A stretch of DNA of 37,783 nt from Methylobacterium gnaphalii (GCF_007992215.1 NZ_BJZV01000033.1:1-37783); one strand, 5' to 3'. Counted from the first letter of the stretch, positions 16,900-24,350 are shown. Notes: generated by a model not told the origin, from the letters alone. Made by a program: numbers and translations.

Positions 16900-17079
16900 T
16901 CAGGCGCCGGCTGTCAGGGAGCAGGTGGCCATAAGGGCGAGGCCGCCGAGCAGGCTGACGCCGAGCACAGCGAGGATTAGGTTGGAGACCCGCCTCGGCG
17001 GTGATGCGGCGGCTCTGGCGCGGGTTGGGCTGCGCCGCCTGAGCAAGCGCAAGCCGCGAGGTGGGATGCCGGGGCGCAT
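16900..17079 (-). CDS. 59-aa single-pass membrane peptide between kdpA and kdpB
   Basis: A 59-codon frame whose ATG (17077-17079) lies one base after the kdpA stop (TGAGATG), an arrangement typical of translational coupling. The first 30 residues are rich in arginine and proline (RLLRRR, RARAAA, PPRR). The rest is one hydrophobic helix (NLILAVLGVSLLGGLALMAT). By the positive-inside rule the N-terminus would face the cytoplasm. The frame is also open 12 codons further upstream, overlapping kdpA. I know of no named Kdp subunit at this place; a small accessory or regulatory peptide of the complex is an inference. It could also be a fortuitous open frame in GC-rich DNA, but the helix and the stop/start junction argue otherwise. 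Confidence 0.55.
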   Translation of the reverse strand: MRPGIPPRGLRLLRRRSPTRARAAASPPRRVSNLILAVLGVSLLGGLALMATCSLTAGA

Positions 17080-17080
17080 C

Positions 17081-18796
17081 TCAGCCCCCCGTCGCGAAGG
17101 TCTGTCCGGCCGCACCTGCGAGGTGTTCGACGACGGGGCCGAGCGCGAGCGAGGGGAAGAAGGTAAGTCCGCCGACGATCAGGATAACGCCGACGAGCAG
17201 CCCGACGAACAGCCCACCATAGGTCGGGAAGGTGCCGGTGGAGGCCGGGACCGTCTTCTTGGCCGCGAGCGAGCCGGCGATGGCGAGAGCTGGCACTATG
17301 ACGAAGAAGCGCCCGACCAGCATACCGACCGCCAGCAGGCTGTTGTAGAATAGCGTGTTACCGGTGAGGCCACCGAAGGCCGAGCCATTGTTGGCCGCCG
17401 CCGAAGTGAACGCGTAAAGGATTTCCGAGAAGCCGTGTGGGCCGGCATTGGCAGGCCCCGCCAGACCGGCCGGCAGCACCGTAGCTAGCGCGGTGCTGCC
17501 GAGCATCATCAGCGGCAGGCAAAGGATGGCGAGCAGGGCCATCTTGACCTCACGCGCCTCGATCTTCTTGCCGAGATATTCCGGCGTGCGCCCGACCATC
17601 AGGCCGGCCACGAAGATCGCGACGATGACGAAGACCAGCATACCATAGAGGCCGGCACCCACGCCGCCGACGATGATCTCGCCGAGCTGCATGTTGATCA
17701 TCGGGATCATGCCGCCAAGAGCCGTGAAGCTGTCGTGCATGGCATTGACCGCGCCACAGGAGGCCGCCGTTGTCACCACGGCGAACAACGCTGACGCGAC
17801 GATGCCGAAGCGGACCTCCTTGCCCTCCATGTTGCCGCCGGTCAGACCGAGGCCGCTCAGCACGGAGCTTCCCGCCGCCTCGCTGACGTAAGTGACCGCG
17901 ACGCCTGCCAGGAACAACACACCCATGGCGGCGAGGATCGCCCAGCCCTGGCGCTCGTCGCCCACCATGCGGCCGAAAACGTTCGTCAGCGCCGCGCCGA
18001 GTGTAAAGATAGAGACGGTTTGCACGAAATTGGATAGCGCAGTGGGGTTTTCGAAGGGATGCGCGGCGTTGGCGTTAAAGAAGCCCCCGCCGTTGGTGCC
18101 GAGCATCTTGATAGCGATCTGACTTGCTACCGGGCCGACTGCGATAGTCTGCTTTGCACCTTCCAAAGTCGTGATGTCCACGTAGGCCCCGAGGGTCTGC
18201 GGCATGCCCTGCGAGATCAGGAATAGCGCGTAGACGAGGCAGAGTGGCAGCAGCACGTAGAGGGTGCAGCGGGTGAGATCGACCCAAAACGAACCGACAG
18301 TCCGCGCCGAGGCGCGCGCGAAGCCGCGGATCAGCGCGACGGCGAGGGCGATGCCGGTCGCCGCCGAGAGAAAGTTTTGGTGCGTCAGCCCCAGCATCTG
18401 TGAGAGGTAAGAGAGTGTGTTCTCGCCGGCGTAGTTCTGCCAGTTCGTGTTGGTGATGAAGCTCGTCGCTGTGTTGAAGGCGAGGTCGGGCGCGACTGCC
18501 GCTTGGTCCATCGGGTTCAGCGGCAGGGCCGCTTGTAGGCGCAGAACCGCGTAAAGCAGCAGGAAACCGAGCAGGTGAAAGGCGAGCATGGCGAGGCCGT
18601 AGCCGAGCCAAGTCTGTTCGTGCCGTTCGTTGACGCCGGCGACACTATAGAGTCCGCGCTCGACGGGTGCGAGCAGGGGTGAGAGAAAGGTGCGCTCACC
18701 GGTGAAGACCCGGGTCATGTAGAGCCCGAGCGGCTTCACGAGCGCCAGCACGATCGCGCAGAACAGCGCGATCTGGATCCAGCCGTTGAGTGTCAT
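17081..18796 (-). CDS. kdpA: KdpA, potassium-transporting subunit
   Basis: 571 residues and about ten membrane helices. Selectivity-filter loops typical of KdpA are visible: SFITNTNWQNYAGENTLSYLSQ, MLGTNGGGFFNANAAHPFENP, ALFAVVTTAASCGAVNAMHDSFTALGG and YAFTSAAANNGSAFGGLTGNT. KdpA is the channel-like subunit that binds and passes potassium. The gene starts 21 bases after kdpF. Its stop is immediately followed by the 59-aa reading frame. Confidence 0.97.
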   Translation of the reverse strand: MTLNGWIQIALFCAIVLALVKPLGLYMTRVFTGERTFLSPLLAPVERGLYSVAGVNERHEQTWLGYGLAMLAFHLLGFLLLYAVLRLQAALPLNPMDQAAVAPDLAFNTATSFITNTNWQNYAGENTLSYLSQMLGLTHQNFLSAATGIALAVALIRGFARASARTVGSFWVDLTRCTLYVLLPLCLVYALFLISQGMPQTLGAYVDITTLEGAKQTIAVGPVASQIAIKMLGTNGGGFFNANAAHPFENPTALSNFVQTVSIFTLGAALTNVFGRMVGDERQGWAILAAMGVLFLAGVAVTYVSEAAGSSVLSGLGLTGGNMEGKEVRFGIVASALFAVVTTAASCGAVNAMHDSFTALGGMIPMINMQLGEIIVGGVGAGLYGMLVFVIVAIFVAGLMVGRTPEYLGKKIEAREVKMALLAILCLPLMMLGSTALATVLPAGLAGPANAGPHGFSEILYAFTSAAANNGSAFGGLTGNTLFYNSLLAVGMLVGRFFVIVPALAIAGSLAAKKTVPASTGTFPTYGGLFVGLLVGVILIVGGLTFFPSLALGPVVEHLAGAAGQTFATGG

Positions 18797-18817
18797 GGGA
18801 TAGCCCGCGAAGGCCGC

Positions 18818-18907
18818 TCAGAACCGCTCGGGGCGGACGAGGGCGTAGGAGAGATAGATGAGAAGCCCGGCGGTCACGACGGCGCCGAGTGTGAGATCGA
18901 GGGTCAT
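18818..18907 (-). CDS. kdpF: KdpF, small subunit of potassium-transporting ATPase
   Basis: 29 residues, too short for most gene callers. One membrane helix (TLGAVVTAGLLIYLSYALV) is followed by the conserved RPERF end that marks KdpF. AAGGAGG stands six bases before the ATG at 18907. KdpF stabilises the KdpABC complex. It sits where expected, just before kdpA, and 11 bases after another small membrane peptide. Confidence 0.9.
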   Translation of the reverse strand: MTLDLTLGAVVTAGLLIYLSYALVRPERF

Positions 18908-18918
18908 GGCGGCCTCCT

Positions 18919-19002
18919 TCAGAGGCGCTCGCAGAGCGAGACGTAGCCGGCGGCGATTGCGAAGAACGCAAGTCCCGCTGCGATGAAGACGATGTCGGGC
19001 AT
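18919..19002 (-). CDS. 27-aa membrane peptide at the head of the kdp operon
   Basis: A 27-codon frame (ATG at 19000-19002). It starts MPDIVFIAAGLAFFAIAAG, which is almost entirely one hydrophobic helix, and ends YVSLCERL. Short peptides with this pattern (one helix then a Cys-Asp/Glu-Arg-Leu-like end) occur upstream of kdpF in various bacteria, so I think it is a real first gene of the operon. Its stop is 11 bases before kdpF, with the kdpF ribosome site between. Its own ribosome site is weak. Function is unknown. Confidence 0.6.
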   Translation of the reverse strand: MPDIVFIAAGLAFFAIAAGYVSLCERL

Positions 19003-19080
19003 GGAATCTGTATCCGTTTGGCGGAGCTGCCGCGGACGCACCGCGGCAGACGCCGGCCGACCCGGATCGTGGCCGGGAAC

Positions 19081-19133
19081 CGCATTAGGGTTCGAGACGG
19101 GAGGCGGGCCGATCTTATAAGTGTCGCATTAGG
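19081..19133 (-). promoter_or_regulatory. Possible kdp promoter region with a 9-bp direct repeat
   Basis: CGCATTAGG occurs at 19081-19089 and again at 19125-19133, 44 bp apart, which is four helical turns. Between them, read leftward, lies TATAAG (19114-19119), a plausible -10 element about 110 bp before the first kdp peptide. No good -35 hexamer accompanies it, as expected if an activator such as KdpE is needed. This is a proposal from position and spacing only. Confidence 0.35.
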
Positions 19134-19331
19134 AACGTTGACTCCTTAGGCCATCGGATTCGGACATGCGCTGGCCACCTCAAGAGTGAGGTGAAGCGTC
19201 CAGCAGGCCGCTAGGGAATAGAGTCTCGTGGCAACGGGCGTCTGAAGACTTGTAGGCGCCCTCCGAAAGGGGCCGCGCCGCGCCTTCGGCAGCGGGCCAA
19301 AGCACTGGCGGCAGAGATTTGCCTCGCGGTC

Positions 19332-19408
19332 CGCCAAGGATCTGTCGCCGATACTATCGGGCCCATAAGGCGCTCCCCACCAGAGGGGCCAATTTCTCTA
19401 GGACTTCG
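19332..19408 (+). repeat. 77-bp interspersed element, copy R3
   Basis: Begins CGCCAAGGAT and ends CTCTAGGACTTCG, 77 bp. It shares GGGCCCATAAGGC with R4 (GGACCCATAAGGC) at the same internal position. It stands between the kdp promoter and the acetyltransferase gene. The tRNA-bearing part does not follow this copy. Confidence 0.75.
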
Positions 19409-19531
19409 TCTAAGCCGAGCGGGGCGCTGCAATAGAATTCGAACTGCGGTCATGAGCTTGGAGCACACGCTCGGGAAGGCCGCGGTATTTTCTTTGCGCT
19501 ACGTCCTCCTGCGAAATTGCGTAGAGGTCGA

Positions 19532-19996
19532 ATGAGTAGTCGTTACGGGTTGGAAATACGGGCTGCCACTGGGTCGGATGCGCCAGGAATTGCGGAGCTG
19601 ATCAGTTTCTACCAGCCATCAACTCCAGTGGCGGAGGTGACAGATCGCATTCAGGCCATACAGCGCGCCCATGGAATGGTCCTGATCGCTCTCGAATGGG
19701 GGCCGCCAAGCGGCATTATTGTCGTCCATTGGCACCAGACCCTTGAATTTGCTCGCCCAGTCTCGGAGATCTCAACGCTGTTGGTGAGCCCAGACGCCCG
19801 TCGGCGAGGTATCGGTCGACTTCTGCTGAAGGCGGCAGCTCGTGCTGCACGTCAGGCGGGATGCGAAACGATCCGAGTATCCGGTGTTCCACCAAAATCC
19901 GAGTTGCAGCAGTTCTGCGCGGCCAACGGCTTCTTGAGCGAGGGAGTTTGCTTGCACCGTCCGCTGCGAAAGGCAGGCGGTCGTGGCGATGATTGA
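19532..19996 (+). CDS. GNAT-family N-acetyltransferase
   Basis: 154 residues. The acetyl-CoA binding motif A is clear: ISTLLVSPDARRRGIGRLLLKAAARAARQAG, with the R-R-G-I-G-R loop at residues 91-96. A late beta strand (ETIRVSGVPP) and FCAANGFLSEG follow, as in the fold. The acceptor substrate cannot be predicted. I start at the ATG at 19532 because GAGGT stands a few bases before it; a TTG at 19517 would add five residues. It is a single gene between the kdp operon (opposite strand) and the hxlR unit. Confidence 0.8.
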   Translation: MSSRYGLEIRAATGSDAPGIAELISFYQPSTPVAEVTDRIQAIQRAHGMVLIALEWGPPSGIIVVHWHQTLEFARPVSEISTLLVSPDARRRGIGRLLLKAAARAARQAGCETIRVSGVPPKSELQQFCAANGFLSEGVCLHRPLRKAGGRGDD

Positions 19997-20281
19997 TGGA
20001 CGGAGCACGTTCTGACGGTCGTATATCCGTTCAACGGGATCAGCCCATGGATTGTTGACCTCCAGCGGCGCCACGAATTCCTGCTTCGGCCGCGAGTTCT
20101 CCGAGGTTGTCATCGAGGAACTCATCTATGGCGATCCGGTCGGGAGTGCGCCCCTCTAAGGGCTCGCCGACGTGATTATGCCGGCTGCGACGATTCCTTC
20201 GCGCGGCTGGTCCACTCTTCACAGCTCCACACCCGATGAGCCCGATGCAGCGCAATTTCCTCGGCCCACGTGTGCAAAGTC
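19997..20281. other. Intergenic region before hxlR
   Basis: About 285 bases between the acetyltransferase and the hxlR operator. Two minus-strand open frames cross it, but neither has a recognisable domain or a ribosome site. I see no repeat or RNA gene. Confidence 0.45.
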
Positions 20282-20325
20282 ACTTGCATCATGAAAGCGA
20301 CTCAGATGTAAGTATCATCATGCAA
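20282..20325 (+). promoter_or_regulatory. Candidate HxlR operator
   Basis: ACTTGCATC at 20282-20290 and GATGTAAGT at 20305-20313 form a 9-bp inverted repeat with one mismatch, with centres about two helical turns apart. A further half-site ATCATGCAA (20317-20325) covers the start codon. Winged-helix dimers of the HxlR family bind such inverted repeats and usually control themselves and the neighbouring gene. Confidence 0.5.
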
Positions 20326-20805
20326 CGCAAGTCCTTCGATCAGATGCCATGCCCCATCGCCCGGTCCCTTGAGGAGGTTGGCGAATGGTGGAGCATCCTC
20401 ATCCTGCGTGACGCCTTCTACGGGCTGGCGCGCTTCGATCAGTTCGCTCAGAGCCTCGGCATCGCCCCCAACATGCTGACGCGCCGCCTCAAGGGGCTGT
20501 GCGAAGCGGGTCTCATGGAGCGGCGGCTCTATGAGGAGCGCCCGCCACGCTACGAATACGTCCTCACCAACAAGGGCCGCGAATTCCGCCCCGTGCTCTG
20601 GACGCTGTTCGCTTGGGGAAACCGGCACCTCGCGCCAGAGGGCGAAAGCGTTGTGCTGGCCGATCCCCAGACTGGCCTGCCCATCGAGCCGGTTGTTGTC
20701 GACGCGCGCACCGGCCGCCCGCTGGCGAAGGGCGTGCGCGTGGTGGCCGGCCCCGCGGCGACGCCACGTCTGCGTGCCCGATTCGCACCGCGGACCGGGA
20801 TCTGA
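20320..20805 (+). CDS. HxlR-family winged-helix transcriptional regulator
   Basis: 161 residues from the ATG at 20320. The HxlR signature is complete: MPCPIARSLEEVGEWWSILILRDAFYGLARFDQFAQSLGIAPNMLTRRLKGLCEAGLMERRLYEERPPRYEYVLTNKGREFRPVL. A ~50-residue C-terminal tail (PQTGLPIEPVVVDARTGRPL) is also seen in alphaproteobacterial members. The conserved Cys (PCPI) is where redox or electrophile sensing occurs in some members. Starting here puts the operator just upstream. It is followed after 19 bases by emrA, so it most likely represses the efflux genes and itself. Confidence 0.88.
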   Translation: MQRKSFDQMPCPIARSLEEVGEWWSILILRDAFYGLARFDQFAQSLGIAPNMLTRRLKGLCEAGLMERRLYEERPPRYEYVLTNKGREFRPVLWTLFAWGNRHLAPEGESVVLADPQTGLPIEPVVVDARTGRPLAKGVRVVAGPAATPRLRARFAPRTGI

Positions 20806-20824
20806 TCGGTAGGGGCAACCGACG

Positions 20825-21990
20825 ATGAGCGGCACCGCAACGATCGATACCCTGATGGCCACGCCGGCTCCGGCACAGGAGAAAGGGGCGCGTAAGCGGC
20901 CCTCGATCAAGCGCCTCGCGCTTGTCGGCGTCGCTCTTCTCGCGATGGTCGGCTGGGCTTTCTACGGCCGTTACTGGTGGGATACCGGGCGGTTTCTCGA
21001 GAGCACCGACGATGCCTATGTCGGCGGCGACGTCACGGTCATCGCGCCACGCGTGTCGGGCTTCGTCGCGGAGGTGCTCGTCGCCGACAACCAGCGTGTC
21101 CGCGCCGGTGACCTGCTGATCCGCATCGACGACCGCGATTATCGCGCAGCACTCGCCAAGGCTGAAGCCGCGGTGGCCGCTCAAGAGGCGGCGCTCCTCA
21201 ACCTCGACGCCAACCGTCATCTGCAGGAGGCAGTGATCGCGCAGGGCAAGGCAGACCTCGCTGCGGCAGCGCCGAGGCCGCGCGCACGCGTTTCGACTAC
21301 ACCCGCTATCGTCAGCTCTCGGCCAACCAATACGCCTCTGAGCAGCGCTTCCAGCAGGCGGATGCCGACGACAAGAAGGCCTCAGCCGCCGTCGACAAGG
21401 CCAAGGCGAACCTCGAAGCAGCCGAGCGCCGGATCGCGGTTATCGACACGCAGAAGCGGCAGGCCGAAGCCGCCCGCGAGCAGGCCTGGGCTGAACGTGA
21501 CACCGCCCGGATCAACCTCGGCTATACCGACATCCGTGCGCCGATCGACGGCATCGTCGGCAACCGCAGCGCCCGCGCCGGCTCCTACGCCACGCCTGGG
21601 GCGAGCCTGATCGCGCTGGTGCCGACGACCGGTCTCTGGGTCGACGCGAACTTCAAGGAAAGCCAGCTCGCCCAGATGAAGCCGGGCCAGACCGCAGACA
21701 TTGTTGCCGACGTGCTGCCGGGCGAGACCTTCACCGGCCATGTCGAGAGCCTCGCGCCGGCGACCGGTGCGCAGTTCAGCGTGCTGCCGCTCGAAAACGC
21801 CACCGGCAACTTCACCAAGATCGTCCAGCGCGTGCCTGTACGCATTCGGTTGGATGGGGAAGGTGGTCGGCTCGGTCGCCTGCGCCCCGGCCTTTCCGTC
21901 ACGGCCTCGGTCGATCGCCGCGGTGGCAGCCCGGAGCCGGATGTTCCGGCCAAGCGTCACGGAGAGCTGGTCGGCCAACTCGATCGATGA
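20825..21990 (+). pseudogene. EmrA/HlyD-type membrane fusion protein, single frameshift
   Basis: Without the frameshift this would be a normal ~388-residue periplasmic adaptor. It has a membrane anchor (LALVGVALLAMVGWAFYG), then STDDAYVGGDVTVIAPRVSGFV, a lipoyl half-motif, and a coiled coil (QRFQQADADDKKASAAVDKAK...). The second half-motif is YTDIRAPIDGIVGNRSARAGSYATPG and the barrel begins TTGLWVDANFKESQL. At about 21262-21272 (GCGGCAGCGCCGAGG) one base appears to be missing. The upstream frame gives AAAAPRPRAR and runs on to a stop at about 21610, while the true continuation is in the frame that ends at 21990. All other features are intact and the last four bases overlap emrB. The change is therefore either very recent or an assembly error. 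Confidence 0.82.
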
Positions 21991-23567
21991 GCACCGCTGC
22001 GCCGGTCAAGCGGGAGCTTTCCGACTCCCAGAAGGTCTTCGCCTTCGCGGTGATGTGCATCGGCTTCTTCATCGCGCTGCTCGACATCCAGATCGTATCG
22101 GCATCCCTACGCGATATCGGCGGCGGCCTCTCGGCGAGCCCGGACGAGGTCGCCTGGGTGCAGACTAGCTATCTCATCGCCGAGATCATCGTGATCCCGC
22201 TCTCGGGCTTCCTCGCGCGGGTGATGTCGACCCGCTGGCTGTTCTGCGTCTCAGCCGCCGGCTTCACTGCGACGTCGCTGCTCTGCGGCTGGGCCTGGGA
22301 CATCCAGAGCATGATCGCCTTCCGGGCGCTGCAAGGCTTCCTCGGCGGCTCGGTGATCCCGACCGTGTTCACCACGGCCTTCGCCTTCTTCCCCGGCAAG
22401 AAGATTCAACTCGCCGCCGCCGCCACGATCGGCGCGCTGTCCTCGCTGGCGCCGACGCTCGGGCCAACGGTCGGCGGCTGGATCACCGATAACTATTCCT
22501 GGCACTGGCTCTTCTTCGTGAACCTTGTGCCGGGCGTCTTCATCGCGATCGTCGTGCCGATCATGGTGCGCGTCGACGAGCCGGATCTCTCGCTCCTCAA
22601 GACCACTGATTGGCTCGGTATCGCGCTGATGGCAGCCTGTCTCGGGTGCCTCGAATACACCCTGGAGGAAGGGCCACGCTGGAACTGGACCGAGGACCCG
22701 ACCATCCGCACCACGGCCTGGATCTCGGTCATCGCGGGGATCGGCTTCATCTGGCGAAGTCTCACCTACGCCCATCCCATCGTGGACCTGACGGCTCTGA
22801 AAAGCCGCAACTTCGCGCTGGGCTGCCTGTTCTCGTTCATCACCGGCATCGGCATCTTCGCGACGATCTACCTGACGCCGCTGTTCTTGGGCCGCGTGCG
22901 CGGCTTCTCGGCCCTGCAGATCGGCTTCGCAGTATTTTCGACGGGCGTATTCCAGGTGATGGCGATACCGGTCTACGCGATGCTGGCCAAGCGCATCGAC
23001 TTGCGCTGGCTGATGATGTTCGGTCTCGGCCTGTTCGGCGTGAGCATGTGGAATTTCACGCCAATCACGCACGAGTGGGGCTCGGGCGAGCTGCTATGGC
23101 CGCAGGCGATGCGCGGCTTCGCGCAGCAGTTCGCGGTGGCGCCGACGGTGACGCTGACTCTCGGCGGCCTCGCGCCGAACAAGCTGAAGCTCGCCTCTGG
23201 ACTGTTCAACCTGATGCGCAATCTTGGCGGCGCCATCGGCATCGCCGCCTGCGCGACAATTCTCAACGACCGCACCAACCTGCATTTCTTACGGTTGGCC
23301 GAGCATCTTAACACGACGAATTCCGCGATGCTTGCGGCGATGCGAACCATGGAGGCGCGCACGACGGGCGTTTTCTCCGGCGACGCCGATCACGGCCATG
23401 CCGCCGCCGTGAAGCAGCTCTGGTCGCTCGCATATCGCGAGGCGCAGACCATGACCTACGCCGATGCCTTCGTGGCTATTACGGTTTGCTTTGTGTTCGC
23501 CACGGCGCTCGTGCCGCTGATGCGTAAAGTTGAGCCACCCAAAGGCCCCGCTACCGACGCACATTGA
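21987..23567 (+). CDS. EmrB/QacA-type (DHA2) MFS drug efflux transporter
   Basis: 526 residues and 14 predicted membrane helices. DHA2 landmarks include LDIQIVSASLRDIGGGL in helix 1, EVAWVQTSYLIAEIIVIPLSGFL, RALQGFLGGSVIPTVFTTAF (motif C region follows as LAPTLGPTVGGWITD) and SWHWLFFVNLVPG. With an EmrA adaptor and an outer-membrane channel such proteins export hydrophobic toxic compounds in exchange for protons. It overlaps the emrA end by four bases (ATGA). No TolC-like gene is adjacent. Confidence 0.93.
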   Translation: MSTAAPVKRELSDSQKVFAFAVMCIGFFIALLDIQIVSASLRDIGGGLSASPDEVAWVQTSYLIAEIIVIPLSGFLARVMSTRWLFCVSAAGFTATSLLCGWAWDIQSMIAFRALQGFLGGSVIPTVFTTAFAFFPGKKIQLAAAATIGALSSLAPTLGPTVGGWITDNYSWHWLFFVNLVPGVFIAIVVPIMVRVDEPDLSLLKTTDWLGIALMAACLGCLEYTLEEGPRWNWTEDPTIRTTAWISVIAGIGFIWRSLTYAHPIVDLTALKSRNFALGCLFSFITGIGIFATIYLTPLFLGRVRGFSALQIGFAVFSTGVFQVMAIPVYAMLAKRIDLRWLMMFGLGLFGVSMWNFTPITHEWGSGELLWPQAMRGFAQQFAVAPTVTLTLGGLAPNKLKLASGLFNLMRNLGGAIGIAACATILNDRTNLHFLRLAEHLNTTNSAMLAAMRTMEARTTGVFSGDADHGHAAAVKQLWSLAYREAQTMTYADAFVAITVCFVFATALVPLMRKVEPPKGPATDAH

Positions 23568-23615
23568 GCCGCCGATCAACGACGATCGTTCGACTATCAA
23601 CAGACGGGTGGGCCG

Positions 23616-23692
23616 CTCGAAGGATGTTTCGCCAACCTCCTCGGACCCATAAGGCACACCCCTATGAGTGAGCAGATTTTTCTAGGACTTCG
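23616..23692 (+). repeat. 77-bp interspersed element, copy R4
   Basis: Begins CTCGAAGGAT and ends TTCTAGGACTTCG, 77 bp, gap-free with R1-R3. It forms the left end of long repeat copy B, 49 bases after the emrB stop. Confidence 0.72.
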
Positions 23693-23930
23693 CTCTCAGA
23701 CATCTCGGGGTTAGGCGCGGCGCAACGCACTCGCGCCGTCGGAAGAACGCCATGGTCGCCGACGCCTTCGACGCGCCGTGATCAGCGTTCCAATCGCTGC
23801 ACTCGGTCACTCACGGATGTGGCCCATTTGCGCCGTGCTGCGTCCGGAATCCCCGGAATTGCGTCGCGGTCTCAACTAAGTTTCTGATTTCGTAGGAGGC
23901 ACTTAGCTGCCTGGAGAGCTTCGGCTGCGA

Positions 23931-23971
23931 CCTTCGGAGGGCAATGCTCTATCCAGCTGAGCTAGGGGTGC
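23931..23971 (-). pseudogene. tRNA-Arg(CCG) 5' fragment (copy B)
   Basis: Minus-strand 41-base match to the tRNA-Arg 5' half, as in copy A, with two differences (acceptor GCACCCC, and A for G before the anticodon stem). Homology ends at the same base just after the anticodon loop. Confidence 0.72.
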
Positions 23972-24061
23972 TGACAGTGCGCGGTGAGTAGCTCAAGCTG
24001 CGGTCTCGTGCAACGGCGGAGCGTTGGCGGCAGGAGCCGCTCATAGGGATGAGGGCGAGAC

Positions 24062-24103
24062 GCTCCAAAGGCAAAGGTCACACGCTCGAATCGTGTCGGG
24101 TGC
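24062..24103 (+). pseudogene. tRNA-Arg 3' fragment (copy B)
   Basis: Plus-strand 42-base match to the 3' half: CTCCAAAGG, CAAAGGTCACAC, TCGAATCGTGT and CGGGTGC. The T-stem is intact here, but the T-loop begins C instead of T, and the anticodon position reads CCA as in copy A. Confidence 0.7.
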
Positions 24104-24223
24104 GAGGGGGTAGCTCAAGCTCGGCGATGTCTCTGCGGATGCGGTGCGGGCACGGAGTTAGGTGGGTGCCGCTCCTGCGCCGCTCGCGGGACGACAGGTC
24201 ATCGCGCAAGCTGATCGATGGAG

Positions 24224-24350
24224 GTGTTCTCTCCCTTGGATTTTGAGGATGCAGAGCGGGCGGTGATCTGACCGCTTCTGCCAACGGACGTGCGCGGCAA
24301 GGACCGCCTTGACGACTGGCGGGTGCTCAACGGCCTCTTTTCTGGCGGTT
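24224..24350 (+). pseudogene. IS5-family transposase, N-terminal remnant
   Basis: The frame reads DFEDAERAVI, a stop, then PLLPTDVRGKDRLDDWRVLNGLF. This is the start of IS5-type transposases (usual form: L-x-D-x-EW-x-x-I-x-PLLP...RG-x-x-R-x-DDRRVLNGIF). Homology fades in the next 40 bases. There is no DDE core and no terminal repeats were found. Confidence 0.65.

Larger units (their letters stand above)
23616..24104 (+). repeat. Long repeat copy B, carrying inverted tRNA-Arg pieces
   Basis: Direct repeat of copy A (9239-9725). The 77-bp element, the CACGGATGTGGCCCATTTGC block at 23812 and the tRNA-bearing last ~210 bp are in the same order with spacings equal to within a few bases. The middle parts have diverged strongly, while the last part keeps roughly 85-90 percent identity by eye. 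Confidence 0.75.

Noticed and set aside
20040..20255. Minus-strand 71-codon frame resembling a transposase tail
   Set aside because: Some residues look protein-like, but I could not match any transposase motif and there is no start signal.
22251..23072. 273-codon minus-strand open frame
   Set aside because: Antisense to emrB; charged, repetitive composition and no start signal.
23616..24104. A transposon with its own transposase in the long repeat
   Set aside because: No open frame of useful length or transposase motif in either copy and no inverted terminal repeats were found.
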